Shown here: positions 1 to 12,454 of the stretch, in pieces
Position numbering within the stretch: position 1 is the stretch's first letter
Layout of the letters: every line of letters begins with the position of its first letter
Source of the DNA: Neckera pumila
Lineage: Eukaryota > Streptophyta > Bryopsida > Hypnales > Neckeraceae
Reading direction: 5' to 3'
Assembly: GCA_963969595.1 (NCBI GenBank)
Contig: OZ018415.1
Coordinates: 11,470,001 to 11,534,000, forward strand
Length of the DNA stretch: 64,000 bases
Position numbers and translations under genes: made by a program
The notes under the pieces: model-generated
Databases searched by the model: none
Told to the model about the DNA's origin: nothing
Seen by the model: only the letters and a program-made list of their open reading frames with translations

Positions 1-628
1 ATTTGGATTTTTATGAGAAAGTTATGGACAATCATGTTTTTCAGGCAATTAGAGCATCTTCTTGAAAAACATAACTTGTAGGATTCATTTTGGAATGCAA
101 TTTTTGCAATTTTTCAAAAAAAGAAGTTCCACATGGTTAAGTTTTTGTGCTAGAACAATCTCACCATTGGGATAAGTGCTTTTTAATTCCATCTAAAAGA
201 TATTAATATTTTAGATTTTCCTTCTATCTTGTACCTACTTCTACTTAACAATTTTTTTAAGAATGAAAATTAAGTTTTTTTGAATTCCTTTTTTTTCCCT
301 AGACTCTCAACTCAATTCTCCACTAGAAAATATTAAAGCTCAAAACCTTGTAGTGCAAAAATTTTAAGTTCAAAATGTTCACAGTAAAAAAATCTAGTCC
401 CACAATTTGCTAAAAAACTTGTTTTTTTCACTTCAAATGCAAATATCTTGCAATCTGTGCGTCAAAATTTTGAAATTTTTTCCACACATTCTCATACTAG
501 TTAGGTATAAGATCCTACAATTGGATGTGCAAAAAAAAAAACTTTGAAATTTTTTTAATCTTTGCTCTAGAAATGGCAATTTTGAGAGCTTTTTGGCAGA
601 AAAAAGGCCTTGGTCCTTTAGGGGTTAA
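1..628 (-). mobile_element. TTAA-flanked non-autonomous element, type A, cut by window edge
   Basis: The block ends at 612-628 with GGTCCTTTAGGGGTTAA, the inverted form of the family terminus. Bases 1-440 match 57640-58100 and 63830-64000 (shared phrases include AAAGTTATGGACAATC and TTAGAGCATCTTC). Bases 480-628, reverse-complemented, match the left end at 46902-47100. No transposase is encoded; the short ORFs here are chance. The other end lies outside the window. From the overlap with 63536-64000 a full copy would be about 930 bp. Confidence 0.75.
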
Positions 629-850
629 CCCGTAAAGTTGCAAGGCCTTACTTTCATCAAAACCACTCAAAACTACCCTTCTCAATGCAAACAATAAAAA
701 ATTTAAACATTTGTTTTTTAGCATATCCAATCAAAAAATCTTATACTACACAACATCTCAAACTTCCTATATGATTGAATGCCAATTTTTGTTGTACAAA
801 TTACGTGGGCTTCGGAGTGTTCCATTTGCATTAAAATGACATCCATTATG

Positions 851-889
<39 letters not shown>

Positions 890-2258
890 TGTTTCTCCCG
901 TGTATATTACCATCGAGTTAATGACGCATGGAAACTGTGTGTAATCAATTCCATAAAAATTCCGTGTCTAAATAATGCTTGACAAAACCATCACGGATTA
1001 CGTATTGAATCAATTTGTATGGAATCCATGCGATATAAACACTAATTGAAGACTCGGCACGGAATCCGTGTAATTTTGCCATGATAATCTTTAGTCCTAA
1101 AATCTTATTATGGAATTTGTGTGAAATTTTTGCTAACAAACATAGTTTCATTATTAACATGGCATATCAACTTATTAATTTATAAAAATAAATTTTTCAA
1201 AAAACTAAAAGAAATTTTTTTGAATTTTTTTGGGAGAAAAAAATAATTTTAACATTACTAAAAATATCTAAATATCTAAATCTTGGTTTGGATTGAAAAA
1301 AGAATGGCTCCTAACCATCATGATTTATGAAAACAAATGATTTTTCAAATTTCTACAAATGATTTTTCTAGACATGCATAAAAGCCTTCATGATGTACTC
1401 TAAAAGAAAACTGAAAACAATATGTTTTTTACATTGCTAAATATATCCAAAGTCCATTGTGAAAAAGAAAACAACTTTCAACTATAACAATTTTGTGAAA
1501 AGAAAAATCACAAAAATTTTGAATTTTTTTTTATTGCAACAAAGAGCCAAAACAATCTAACGCCAAAAAAGATTTGAGATTTTTATTTTTTATTTTTTCA
1601 ACATGGCAAATGAATCCCCAATAACGACAAATAGTGATAAGTATAAAAAAATTCACAACCATTTCAACAAGTGATTCATGTGGTGTGTTGGTTAAAAACA
1701 ACCTTTGTAAATGTTTCCAATAATCTTTTGGCATTCGGGCAATGTTAAAATCACCAAGGTTGGAATTTTTTATAAAATGAATTTTTTTTTTCAAACTAGA
1801 TCATTCACAAATTGGGATTTTTTAAAGTCAGTAGACTTTAGTGACCGTTTTGGCATAGTAGAGTAACCTTTTTCAAAACATTTAAACTAACAAAAGTTGG
1901 AAAATGATGTTAAATTTCATCTCTAAAAATTAATTTGCAGTTTGAAGTCTCCAATAAAAAATTATGGGCAATGTTCAGAGAGAGGTTAGAATGGACATTT
2001 TCTTTGACATTGTTAAACATCCTCTCTTGAATCTTGTCCGTAACTTTTTATTGGAGACTTCAGATTACAAACAGATTTTTGGAGATGAAGTTTGGCTTTA
2101 TTTTCCAACTTTTACTAGTTCAAAGTTTTTTGAAGGCATAATTCTATTATGCTTATATGGCCACCAAAGTCTGCTGAATTAATAAAAGAAATGAAAAATA
2201 AATTGCAAGAAGTATATATACAAATAAAATTCCACTCCTACTTTTATCAAAGCAATTC
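629..2258. other. AT-rich intergenic stretch without a recognised gene
   Basis: Only short ORFs without family resemblance are present. The one clear structure is a TA microsatellite (see separate entry). Confidence 0.6.
853..888. repeat. (TA)n microsatellite
   Basis: About 17 uninterrupted TA units lie in otherwise AT-rich intergenic DNA. The tract is expected to vary in length between individuals. Confidence 0.9.
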
Positions 2259-2420
2259 CAATATGGTGCATTGGCTAAGTATTTGGTCTCTTATTAGGGA
2301 GGTCAGGGATTTGAACCCCTATAGCCTTGGCCGCCTATGTGGTGGATTGCCCCCGTGGTGGAGCAACCCGGACGGCTTGCCTTTGTGGCGAGGCTGCCAA
2401 GGTAGCCTTCCCGTGTGATG
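2259..2420 (+). mobile_element. tRNA-derived SINE-like head
   Basis: Bases 2271-2286 (TTGGCTAAGTATTTGG) fit an RNA polymerase III A box. Bases 2306-2319 (GGGATTTGAACCCC) resemble a B box carrying one extra base. The spacing and the intervening GTCTCTTATTAGGGAGGTCA resemble plant SINE heads of the form GGTCTCTTA..GGGAGGTC. A GC-richer body follows to about 2420, unlike the flanks. No second copy was seen in the window and no target-site duplication was identified. A diverged tRNA pseudogene is the alternative. Confidence 0.45.
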
Positions 2421-4983
2421 CTTTTCAAAAACAACTTTTTTTGTAGGAAAAGAAATTATTTGAAATTTTTATTCATTAATAATAATAATAATAATATATA
2501 TTTTTTAATTTGTTTAAACAACAATTATTCTTCAAAGGAAATACACGGATACATTGGTGTACGAAAGTGTCAAATTTGCACAATTACAATGCATGGTTCA
2601 ATGGTACGGAAAGGGCATGACTTCCGTTCATATCAATCCAGTACATCAAATGTATGGAAGTCGTAGTTGTCTTTAATGCACAAAATCGGTGCAATAATGG
2701 TACATAGGTAATTCACGACTTCCATACGATATTTGTTGAAAATCGTCCTCCTTCAAGTTCAAAATGAAGTATGAAAATTGGGTGTTGAATCTACTTTCAT
2801 CAATTTATTAAATTATTTAGCAAAGTGGTGTTGGACCTGCTGTCTATCTATGGCATTTGTGAATGAATTGAATGTTCACTCAAAAAGAAATCATGGCATA
2901 TTCAAGCCCTGTCATTGTCAACAAAGAAGTGAAAATTTTAACAAAATTTTTAGGCAATTGGTTTGAATCAAAATTCTTGTCTAATTTCATCACTAGGAGT
3001 TTTTAGAGCAATGATCTACTTTGCTACAAAGAAATTGTCAAAATATGCCCAAAATGTACCAAATGTACCAAATGTACTAAGTCAATACAAATACAAAAAG
3101 ATAAATGAATCTTCAATATTTTATTAAAGTGGCAAACAAAAGTTAATTATGCTGATTAATTATTCTTCTTTAAAGGTAGAAAAACTTAAATAGGAACTAG
3201 AACTTCTTCGTTCTCCATTGCTCTTCATTTGACAATTAACTAATTGACAGTTCTCGAATTTGGAGGCGTTAGATATAGAGTTTTTCAAGAATAATTAAAT
3301 GATTAATCATTTGTAATATTTTGAAATTTTAGTAAAGTTATAAATAAATATGTGCAACTCCATAGCTGTCATTCATTAATCTCAAAAACTTGCGGTATTT
3401 ATTAGTAGTGTAGAATATTGTTCAAGACCTAAATGTAGACAAAATAGTTCAAAAATGTTGTGGATTTTGTTTAATTTGTACTGCACCAATTGGAACCTTA
3501 ATTTGTTAGTATAAAAAAAATATTTGTACCTAATTTTTTTTATAAATATTACTTTAATTATATTCATAAAAAAATTGGAAATCTAAACAATTAAAATAGA
3601 AAGTGTCCAAATTTGAACAATTCATAGCTTTTGCTTCAATAATCATCCAACACTAGTCTCTATATTATAGTTTCTTTGTATAGGGCTTCAAGAATACTAG
3701 GTCATTAGCTTTGTATAGCTAGGATATCTAAAGTACTTTCATATTTCCCAAAAAATCTCCATTTTTGACACTATTGTAGAAAAAAGAGTCAAATAATATA
3801 TCAAACCAAATTGATATGTTGGAAAAGAGTCAAACCACCAAAATGTCAAAAAATGTGTCAAAAAAAGGTTAAAAAAGAATGTTGGAAGAAGTAGCCAAAT
3901 AAACAAAAGAACCAAGAAGATTGTTCTTTAGACTAATCAAATTTGCTACCCAAGTTACCAACCTTTACTTAGAAATGTTTTGGATTGCCTGAACTCTTTG
4001 CCCATATTTGTCCACCTTTGTCTAAAAATTTTCACATTCTTTTTGACATGTTTCCTGAGCTCCTTAACTCCACCTAAGGTTACCAAAGTCAACTAATACG
4101 CAAGCCATAAGATTTGAATCCCACATCATAGTTGTTGTTGGAAACTCTTAGTATCTTACAACATGTACTAAATTAGAGATTCTTTGGTGATTTAAATGAA
4201 ATGAAGAGTCCATATAGTCCTTTTTTGTACCAATGATCCTTTTTTTTCAAAGGTGTGCAACACTTCAAAATATTTTTCACTCAATTGTTTTACAAAGGCA
4301 AGAGGAAGCCAAATCCAATCCAATTTGTTTTGTATTTTTGAGACTTTTATGGAATTAATACTAAATTTTCAAAATGAAAGAGTCACGGAAGGAGTATTAT
4401 TTTTGACACTTTTTTCAACACTTCTTTTGACACCTTTCTTGACACTAGGGATTTTTCAACACTTCTTTCAACACAAAAATGTCAAAAAGAATTCAATATT
4501 TCATTTGATATTCAAGTGTCAAAAAAAGTAATGAAATGTTTTGAATATAGTGACATTTCAATTTTTGACACTTTAAAGTTGAAAATGATGTCAAATCAAA
4601 ATTGTTGAAAAATATGTTGAATTTTTTTTTAAAACAACATCCATTTTTGGTAGAGCAATTTACATAAGGTAGGGCCCTCCAAAGTGCCACTTTTTGATGT
4701 GAACATTAACCCTTAAAGGATGTGGCCTCCCATGACCAAGGGAGTCACCAAAATGCTCCAATTATTGGACCAATAGGTGCATGATTTGTTTCTACAATGC
4801 AAAATGAACTTGGACACTTTGGATCCTCATTGTCCTTCAAGGATTAAAATAGTTTGCTCTTAAAGCGATCTTTTAAAAGCTGATTGCCTTTAGGAGGAAG
4901 CTAAACTCCTTGAAATACATCACTAAAAGCAACCAATTCCTTAAATGTACATTATTAGTACATTAAAGAAAGCAAAATGTACC
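2421..4983. other. AT-rich intergenic stretch, no gene recognised
   Basis: There is an AAT-rich run near 2477-2500. A degenerate family terminus (TTAACCCTTAAAGGATG) lies at about 4708-4724, and the sequence after it resembles 18940-18980 (accaaggtagtcaccaaaa). The remaining ORFs are short and unlike known proteins. Confidence 0.5.
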
Positions 4984-5353
4984 CATTAGATGAGATTTGG
5001 GGGTCTTGGAGGGCTCCGAGTTCCCCTGCTGGCTGTTGTGTTCCTAGATTGCGGGAATGCAGCAGCAGTTGACTGACGTGGTCAAGCGATTGCCACGTCA
5101 TTTTAAAAAAATAAAAAATTGCTTAAAATGATATATTGGTTATTTCTTTTATTTTTTTTACTTTTTTATTTTTTATTTTTTATTTTTCTATATTTTTTTT
5201 TTGCTTAAAATGATATATTGGTAAATTTTTATTTATTTATTTTTTTCTAAAAAAAAAAATTTCTGACACACCCGTACCGGCATTCACTGAATCTGGGCTA
5301 ATTAGGGAACAGGCCTAAAATGGCCCTTCAAGACCCCCAAATATCATCTAATG
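4984..5353 (+). mobile_element. MITE family M1, copy 1
   Basis: Terminal inverted repeats of about 30 bp begin CATTAGATGAGATTTGGGGG and end with the complement (CCCCCAAATATCATCTAATG). The interior carries a CTGCTG-rich stretch, the inverted pair TGACGTGG / CCACGTCA separated by about 11 bases, and an A/T-homopolymer middle. Two further copies lie at 36682-36965 and 56940-57246. There is no coding capacity. A target-site duplication could not be fixed. Confidence 0.8.
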
Positions 5354-5406
5354 TCTGTGTTAGTGGCCGCTTTTAAAGCACTTCACTTTAAGCGCAGACT
5401 ACCTTA

Positions 5407-5634
5407 TCCATTACATAACATTACTAACCTTCACTGGGGGGGGGTCCCTTTTGCTCCTTGAATATCAGGACCCTCCCTAGCAAATGACATCCACAAGCTG
5501 TGTCTTGTCAAAGGTCCTGTATTGCGCTGCCCAATCAGGTTTGCCAAAATATAATTAAAATTCCCCCCCAAGCATCTAGGGGGGATTATCCCTCATGTCA
5601 TAGGGAAAAAAACACCACCATTAACAATATATGC
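5407..5634 (+). mobile_element. MITE-like repeat family M3, copy 1
   Basis: This block matches 61625-61845 throughout. Shared elements are the CATAACATTA(C/T)TAACC left end, a G run followed by TCCCTTTTGCTCC, ATATCAGGACCC, a C-rich run, and the right part GGGGGATTATCCCTCATGTCA. The left end is the inverted complement of the right end, more clearly in the 61.6-kb copy. It is non-coding, about 228 bp. Confidence 0.65.
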
Positions 5635-6450
5635 CCCTAAATGCCCGAGGCACCCCAATGTGGTGTTTGCAAAACTTTGAAGTTAAACCAAGTTGCTATT
5701 TTTAATAGATTATATTTTAAAAAAGTTCTTCTTGAAGTCTAGTTTTAGCATCAAAAATCCCATCTTCAAAATAAATGATAGTGATTTTTCTATTTATGAT
5801 TTTGTACAAGGATACCTAGAGCAATCTTGACTTACTGTAGTGTTGAGAGCTTTTGGAAATGAGCCTAGATCTTGGAGGAAAAATTGCATTCAAAATTCAT
5901 TTAAAAGAATTATAGAGTAGATTTTAAGAAGCCGTAAATTGATTGGGATTATACAAATTATGCTCTTTAATTTCAATTTTTCTGGTCACCAACTTTTTAG
6001 ATTTAACTTGTGAAAAGAGGATTGAAAGACTTCGCAGCACTTTTGCAATTTTAACACCTTCATGGTCAATCATTATAATCTTTTGCTCCATAAGTGATAT
6101 TGTTGTGTTTTCTTTTCCTATGAGACCTCTAACATGTCTAGTTTGAATTTGTACGGTTACAATTCAAAAAGAATTGATACAACTTATCAAAATGTTAGCA
6201 TTTTGTTCAAGTTAGAACAAATTCCAAGAAACTCAAAACAAGCTTTGAGCATTTAGGGGTTAATGTATTAGATTGATCAAAGTTTTTTACTTTCTTGTTG
6301 GTAAATGAAGGGAGGTTCCACGAACAAAAGAGCGTGGCATTTGGATACCATATGCAAAAGTCACATGAAGGAACAGATTTTTTTTTGGCAAAATCCTTTC
6401 TTTAACAGAGGTACATATTGACTTTGGAGATGTTCACAGAGTGATGATGG
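5635..6450. other. Intergenic stretch with a solo TTAA-family terminus
   Basis: The right-end sequence ATTTAGGGGTTAA lies at 6251-6263. No matching left end was identified. No gene was recognised before the GC-rich promoter region of the alpha-SNAP gene. Confidence 0.5.
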
Positions 6451-6707
6451 TGGTTTTAAACAGGGGCGCTTTGGGGGGAACATGCCAATGTGCGCGTCGC
6501 TACTACAGTAAGTTACTCCGCTGGCGCTGGAGTGACGGAGCTGCGATGAACTTCATCCTCTCAGCCGGCGCGTCGAGCTGATGCGCCTTCATCTGCGCAA
6601 GCCTTCTCTCGCATTTATTTTTTCTGCTAGATCGTTCTGTTGCTCGTTTCCCAGCGAAGGCAGAAGGCAGAAGATTGCGCAGCGGCTGCAAAGAACCGAC
6701 CACCGAG
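6451..6707 (+). promoter_or_regulatory. Presumed promoter and 5' leader of the alpha-SNAP gene
   Basis: Base composition shifts abruptly from AT-rich to GC-rich directly upstream of the first ATG at 6708. No TATA box was seen at a usable distance, which suits a housekeeping promoter. The transcription start is not determined. Confidence 0.4.
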
Positions 6708-9081
6708 ATGGGAGACAACCGGGCGAAGGGCGTGGACTTTGAGAAAAAGGCGGAGAAGAAGCTCACGGGCTGGGGGTTGTTCGGGAACACTCACAAGTTC
6801 GAAGATGCGGCCGATTTGTATGAGAAGGCGGGGAACGCTTACAAGCTTGCTAAAGCCTGTGAGTTTGAGGTTTGTGGAATTTTTGGCAGTTCGGGGGGTA
6901 GGCTGCGGTGTGAATAGTGTTTCTAGGTTTCGGAAGGCAAGGCGTCTTGGTTTTCTGAGGAGTTCGTGATCTGTGCAGGGGACGAAGCGGCTAATGTGTA
7001 TATTAAGCTGGCGAACTGTCAATTGAAGGTACGGGTTTCTGGCGTTGGATGAGGATAAACTTTTATTAGAAGGAATCATATTGTCGAAATCTTGAAGATT
7101 TTAGGTTTGTGGAAGAGGCTCAGCGCGTTAGATTTTGTTTTTTTGTTGCAGTTGGACAGCAAGCATGAAGCAGCTGCCGCTTATGTTGATGCCGCGAATG
7201 CGTACAAGAAGAAGCCGGATGTCCATGGTAAGGCTTTTTGGAAGTTTGTGTTATTTTCTTTTTTAGATGGATCTGTTGGTGGTTTGTATACATAACCTTA
7301 CATGAGTTTGGTTTTTGAAATACAGAGGCTGTCAGGATGCTGAACATGGCAATACAAATGTTCGAAGATATTGGGCGACTGTCCATGGCAGCTAAGCATT
7401 ACAAGGTGATAATTTCTTCCTGGTGAACTTAACATGTGTGTTTGGGGCTTCAAATATGTTCTTGTGAGACTGTGGTTGCAGTGTATGCCATAAGTTCAAG
7501 TTGTTTGAGGATTTACCACAATCGCGTCATGTTTAACAGAACGTTGAATAGAAGAGGTTTTTGTGACCTCTTGTCGCTAGTCAGATTGATTTAAACTCTA
7601 GGATGGAACTTTGTTGCGTTTTCTGTATATTTGTAGTTACGTGCCGGTCAGAATCTGTATGGCGTTCGATTTCTGTGGTCCACATATCGCAAATTGCTGA
7701 TGGTGTGGTTGTTTGTACAGGACATCGCTGACTTATACGAGAAGGAGGAGGATTATCTGAAGGCTATGGAGTACTATGATAAGGCAGCCGATCTTTACTC
7801 AGGAGAGAATGTGGATAGTACCAGCAACCAGTGCAAGCTCAAGGTTGCGCAGTATGCTGCGCAAATGGAACAGTATGTTTCTTTTCTTATATTTCATTTT
7901 GTGCTTATACAGCTATTCCTTATAGCACAACCTCAAGATTCGTTCTACTAGATTTGGTCACTACTCATGTGAAATGGGTTCCTATAGTGTATGCAACTTT
8001 GGGTAGATCTGACGTTGTACGCGAGTAGTTTGTCCTTGCTTGTAACTTGGTTGTGAACATCAATGCTTGTTGTGTCAGATATGACAGAGCAATCAAAATC
8101 TACGAGGCAGTGGCAAAGCATTCTTTGAACAATAACTTGCTGAAATACAGCGTAAAAGGATACCTTTTGAATGCCGGCCTTTGCCAGCTCTGTTTAAATG
8201 ATGACATTAAAGTCGAGAACGCCCTCCAAAATTATCAGGTCAGTTCTCCGCCTTCTTCATTCCTGATCAAAGTTGACAACATCAGCATCAGCATCGTCAG
8301 GTTATCTTGAGTTCCAATAAGACCGTACCAATGACTTCTGTCTCTGCTGCAGGAGCTGGACCCTACTTTCTCTGGCACAAGAGAATGCAAGTTTTTGCAG
8401 GTATTTCTCCGGGCCTATTGATTCTGTCATTCTTGACAAATAGTACTCACATTTAGCGTATTCTTAGGTTTCAACCTGTCCACTACACTCTTGAAGTCCT
8501 CAAATGCTGATGCGCAAGCGTCATGTGAAATTCTCGCAGGATTTAGCCACTGCCATCACCGAGGTGGACACCGAAAAATTCACTGATGTTGTGAAAGAGT
8601 TTGACAGCATGAGCCGTCTGGTGAGCCTCTTTTGCATGTTGAGTTTATGGATTGTATTGACCACCGAAGTCAAATGTTTTCTAAGTGTCAAAATTTTGGA
8701 AATTGTTTCTAGATTTACTCTGTAGGGGTCTCACCTAGATTTACTTGCGCAATGAAAATTATCTCACCTGTAGTCAACAAAGATTTACGTAACGCAGTAC
8801 TGAGATTATCTACTGTAGAATCTTACGGTCTTCGAATGGTGGTTCTAAACACGAACTCTGTTTTCGTGGAATTCGTATGACAATCTCTGCGGCAACTCTT
8901 TGGTTACAGTCTCACTGCAGATTGATTGAAGTGAAGAGATATTTGGATCTTTGATCTCATTGGGTATAATCTCTTGACATTGATGTGGTGCGTACAGGAC
9001 CAATGGAAAACCACTTTGCTATTGCGAGCAAAGAATGCTTTAAAAAATAAAGAGCAGAATGACGACGAAGACCTTATGTGA
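6708..9081 (+). CDS. Alpha-SNAP (alpha-soluble NSF attachment protein), 9 exons
   Basis: This is the adaptor that binds assembled SNARE complexes and recruits and stimulates the ATPase NSF to disassemble them, peripherally on membranes. Exons by splice-site and frame reading: 6708-6858, 6979-7028, 7152-7227, 7326-7405, 7721-7872, 8079-8238, 8353-8400, 8540-8620, 8998-9081. All introns are GT-AG and phases match, giving 293 aa (plant family about 290). Residues 1-50 hold the EKKAEKKL helix and the GWGLFG membrane-attachment loop (21-26). TPR-like helices follow, including [44 protein letters not shown] and [11 protein letters not shown]. The C-terminus DDEDLM keeps the penultimate leucine that in mammalian alpha-SNAP is needed to stimulate NSF. 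The ATG is the first in frame and fits the family start. It appears intact. Gamma-SNAP is excluded by the LNNNLLKY and C-terminal motifs. Confidence 0.96.
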
Positions 9082-9413
9082 GGTTGCTATTCGATGCTAC
9101 TCTAGAAGTTTTGTATCTTAGCTTCATCTAAGATGACAATCGTGGCATTTCCTGCATTTGTATAAATATCCTTCGGGATCCTGGCATTACTTTTCCATAT
9201 TTTAAAGATCGATATTACGACTACTTGCCTCATCTGTACGCCTCCTGCATGCTTTCTTCAGCCCTCTGTCGTTTGATCTTTTCTTGATCGAGTATGCCGA
9301 CAGCCGTTTTGATCATCAGGAAAGACAGTTTCTCTTTTATACCACAGGTTTAGGGTAAAGTATACAAGGAGAAATCTATGTTGAACAGGTTAGTACAATT
9401 TTATTTGATCTTG

Positions 9414-9419
9414 AATAAA
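9414..9419 (+). promoter_or_regulatory. Possible polyadenylation signal of the alpha-SNAP gene
   Basis: AATAAA lies 333 bp after the stop codon. Plant signals are loose, so this is only a candidate. Confidence 0.3.
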
Positions 9420-10378
9420 TAGATAGAAAGCATATTAGACCGAGGTGCCTTGTGATGAACCCAGCTGTAACTTGTTTTGGTTATTAAGTTCTTCATACGC
9501 TATACCCTCTTTGTGTTTGAGTGGAGCCTTTTTTTTGAAGACCTGGCTTGCTACTACAGTTCTGTGTACATGTCCTTTCTTAACCGTAAATGTGAGAAAT
9601 TAGCGAATTTACATCCGCTACTATGCTCTTTGATTCTGCAATTTTGATTAGATCATTTACCTCTACTCTGGACTGTCAATACTTAGGTTCGCTTGATTGC
9701 AGTTTCTAAGATACAACCTTAAATAATTCGGCGAACAATGAGCTGCTTTTGAATAATAATGTGTACAGATTAGAATACGACCTCGGATCCTGTAACGTGC
9801 ACTTGCAACACGCTTATTCTGGTGACTTTACTTGTCAGCAGAAGGTGCTTGACAGACCATCTTCCGAGTATGCATAGAGAGAATGTACACGTCACCTGTG
9901 AGAACACACTTCGCTTATAATTGCACTTTTCTTGTATGTTCTGTACTCATCTCATTGGACACCTTCCACATGTCAAATTTGTGAACACATGTGCGTGATT
10001 TAGGTGATTATTTTATTCCTCTAGAGTGACATCATTCCCTATGTGTTCTGATTATCTGTCCACATCTAATTGGACAATTTCCACATTTCAAGTTGTCAAC
10101 ACTTGTGAGTGCAAAAAGAAAAGCCTATTTGTCTCCCCGACACAGTGTCTTGAGAGTACGAGGGCAAGGAAACGAAGTCGCCGGCATCAATCGAAGTCCA
10201 CTTACGAGCACAACAGCACATCCTTCAATCCACAACGACGACTGCGCAACCAATTCAAACGCCCGCGCACCCAAGTCACCGCGTACAGACAGTCAATGAC
10301 ACCCCAACACCGCGTCATTCTCAATGACAACATTCAGTCTTCAATGCGTGTGGATTAGCACCAGAATCACTTAACGCC
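9420..10378. other. Intergenic stretch downstream of alpha-SNAP
   Basis: There is no recognised gene. From about 10130 the composition rises toward GC-rich and carries a 110-codon ORF (10026-10358) rich in arginine, serine and threonine without family resemblance. This may be promoter or leader sequence for whatever the adjacent inverted-repeat arm belongs to. Confidence 0.4.
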
Positions 10379-10623
10379 GCAGGAAGTTAAATCGTGCCAT
10401 CATATCCGACATGGCGCGCGGGCGCGACCTTGGGCCCGGCCACGACCCTGCTGCCTGGCCTGCCCACCTCCGATGCAGCCGACCCGGCACAGGACGCCCG
10501 CTCCCATCGCGACCCCGACCCCAACGAAGCAGCAGCTCAACGAAGACGGAGGTCCTTGAACTTCCTTCGCTTGTGCTGCGTCGCCGTTAGCGCTTAGGGT
10601 TTAGTGTTTGCGCCGTTGTTGCT
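10379..10623 (+). repeat. Left arm of a large inverted repeat
   Basis: This 245-bp GC-rich arm (GCAGGAAGTTAA to GCCGTTGTTGCT) is the reverse complement of 12211-12454, by eye over 90% identical with a few single-base indels. It contains a plant-leader-like TAGGGTTTAG near its end. A 67-codon ORF (10394-10597) is open here, but the equivalent reading in the other arm is frame-shifted. The arm is therefore more likely promoter/5' leader or transposon sequence than protein-coding. Confidence 0.85.
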
Positions 10624-12210
10624 TGACCCAATGCAGAACCAAGGGAGAGTTGCATTGTAGATTGTTATTCAAACAAACCCTTTTCTGGGAATCAGATGAA
10701 TCTATCACAGAGCCTATGTTTGAGCAACTGTCCTATGTGCAGTTGCAAGTTCTTCTACTCCGTACATTTGAGTTGGTGTGGACGTCTTTCTTTTTATACC
10801 ATCTCCTGGAATTGGTCGTTCTTTAGCTCATTTGGATGCAGTGTACAATGCACACCAATCTAACTTGCTTTGGAATTGGGAGTGATGATTGGTGAGGAGG
10901 TCGAGGGTGGTGCACAGAATTGGGGTTTGCTTTTATCTCTATTTTCTGTACTTGCTTGACATAATTTGAGTTTCTGATTTGTCGATGAATTGAGTTTGGG
11001 TATTCTTAACTCATCTTCTATGCATACTTGCTACTTGGAGTTTTGGTGCAGGAAACAATACGGTTGCACATTGTCTTCTCGCATAGTGCTAATCGCCTGC
11101 TGCAGCGACACTGTTCAAGATATCCGGGGCTTTGAAGCACTCACCTGCCAGCAAAATCATGGCTGAGCAAGAGGAAGACAGCATGTCTATAAAGTAAGGT
11201 TTGGCAATATTCTTGTTTGTTGGTTAAGGAGATTGAACAGAAGCTCCTAAGATGGAACCCTCAATTGGGCTCTCGACCGGGAGCATCCAAACTACTGTAA
11301 GCATGCCGTTCTTTTCAGACGGGGACTAAAATGAACTGCCGAAGAATCTCGACTGTAAGTTAACACCAGCTAGTGACTGACCCTGTCCACTTGAGCAAAT
11401 GCTACATGGTATAACTATCAAGGTTCTGGTAGTACATTCTTCATAGTAACATAACATAACTTCACCCAAATGTGCCTGAGTAGCTCTATAAGCTTAATGA
11501 CACTAGCACTTAATCGAGGATGACGTAAAATTTTGTCATACAATGAAGCCAAACATTCTGTGAGTGTCGAACAACTCCATGCACTTTGACTATGAAAATG
11601 ACATGAAGAAGAAATTACGGTTGGCCAAGAACACTATTAAAGAAGTCAATACAACTCCTTTCAGGAAATTAAAGATATTCTGAACATATGTGGAGATTCC
11701 AAATCTCTGCCATACATTTAACTGAACTGTAGTTGCACTGACAATACAAACCCTAAGCACACTCCGAATAGATGCTCTGCGCACTCAAACTTTAGACAGT
11801 TCAAATTCCAGTCATGATCGCAATATTGATAGACAGCTGCAGGTGCATCCACAGGCACTTTCAAACCTGCACAATTTCAACAATTGCCCGTCAACCCAGA
11901 TATTTGGTCGACATACTTACTCAGAAATTGTTTGGAAGCTCAGATAAAATCTTCACTAACTCACAACGACAGAGCCCAAAATAACGACCTCAATGATTCT
12001 CAAGCATAATTCTGCTTCAACTTGCTTCAACACTCGTTTATAGATAACGGAATTCTTTTTGCACCAGATTTGGAACCTGAGTTCGGAATCTTGATCGACA
12101 TTCACACATTTTTACTCAAAATGCAAGCAAACACTCTCCAAGCCTGCGGACGAGGCGCAGACAAGGCACGCTACCACGAGCATACCCCAAACCGCAACAA
12201 CCACAGGAAA
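10624..12210. other. Spacer between the inverted-repeat arms, with a possible gene start
   Basis: No full gene was recognised. At 11159-11193 there is an ATG exon-like stretch (MAEQEEDSMSI) followed by a canonical donor GTAAGGT. Splicing to an AG at about 11320 would add only KRGLK before a stop. With the leader-like arm upstream this looks like the 5' end of a truncated or unrecognised gene. It could equally be chance. Confidence 0.25.
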
Positions 12211-12454
12211 AGCAACAACGGCGCAAACACTAAACTCTAAGCGCAAACGGCGACGCAGCACAAGTGAAGGAAGTTCAAGGGACCTCCGTCTTCGTCGAGC
12301 TGCTCCGTCGGCGTCGGGGTCGCGATAGGAGCGGGCGTCCTGTGCCGGGTCGGGCTGCATCGGAGGTGGGTAGGCCAGGCAGCAGGGTCGTGGCCGGGCC
12401 CGAGGTCGAGCCCGCGCACCACGTCGGATATGATGGCACGACTTAACTTCCTGC
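12211..12454 (-). repeat. Right arm of the large inverted repeat
   Basis: Reverse complement of 10379-10623. Divergence is scattered substitutions plus short indels, so the duplication is not brand new. The homology stops sharply at AGCAACAACGGCG on one side and CTTCCTGC on the other. Confidence 0.85.

Noticed and set aside
6627..7079. 150-codon minus-strand ORF
   Set aside because: It is the antisense shadow of alpha-SNAP exons 1 and 2 and the intron between them.
10394..10597. 67-codon ORF in the left inverted-repeat arm
   Set aside because: The equivalent reading in the other arm is frame-shifted by indels, so no protein-level conservation is seen.
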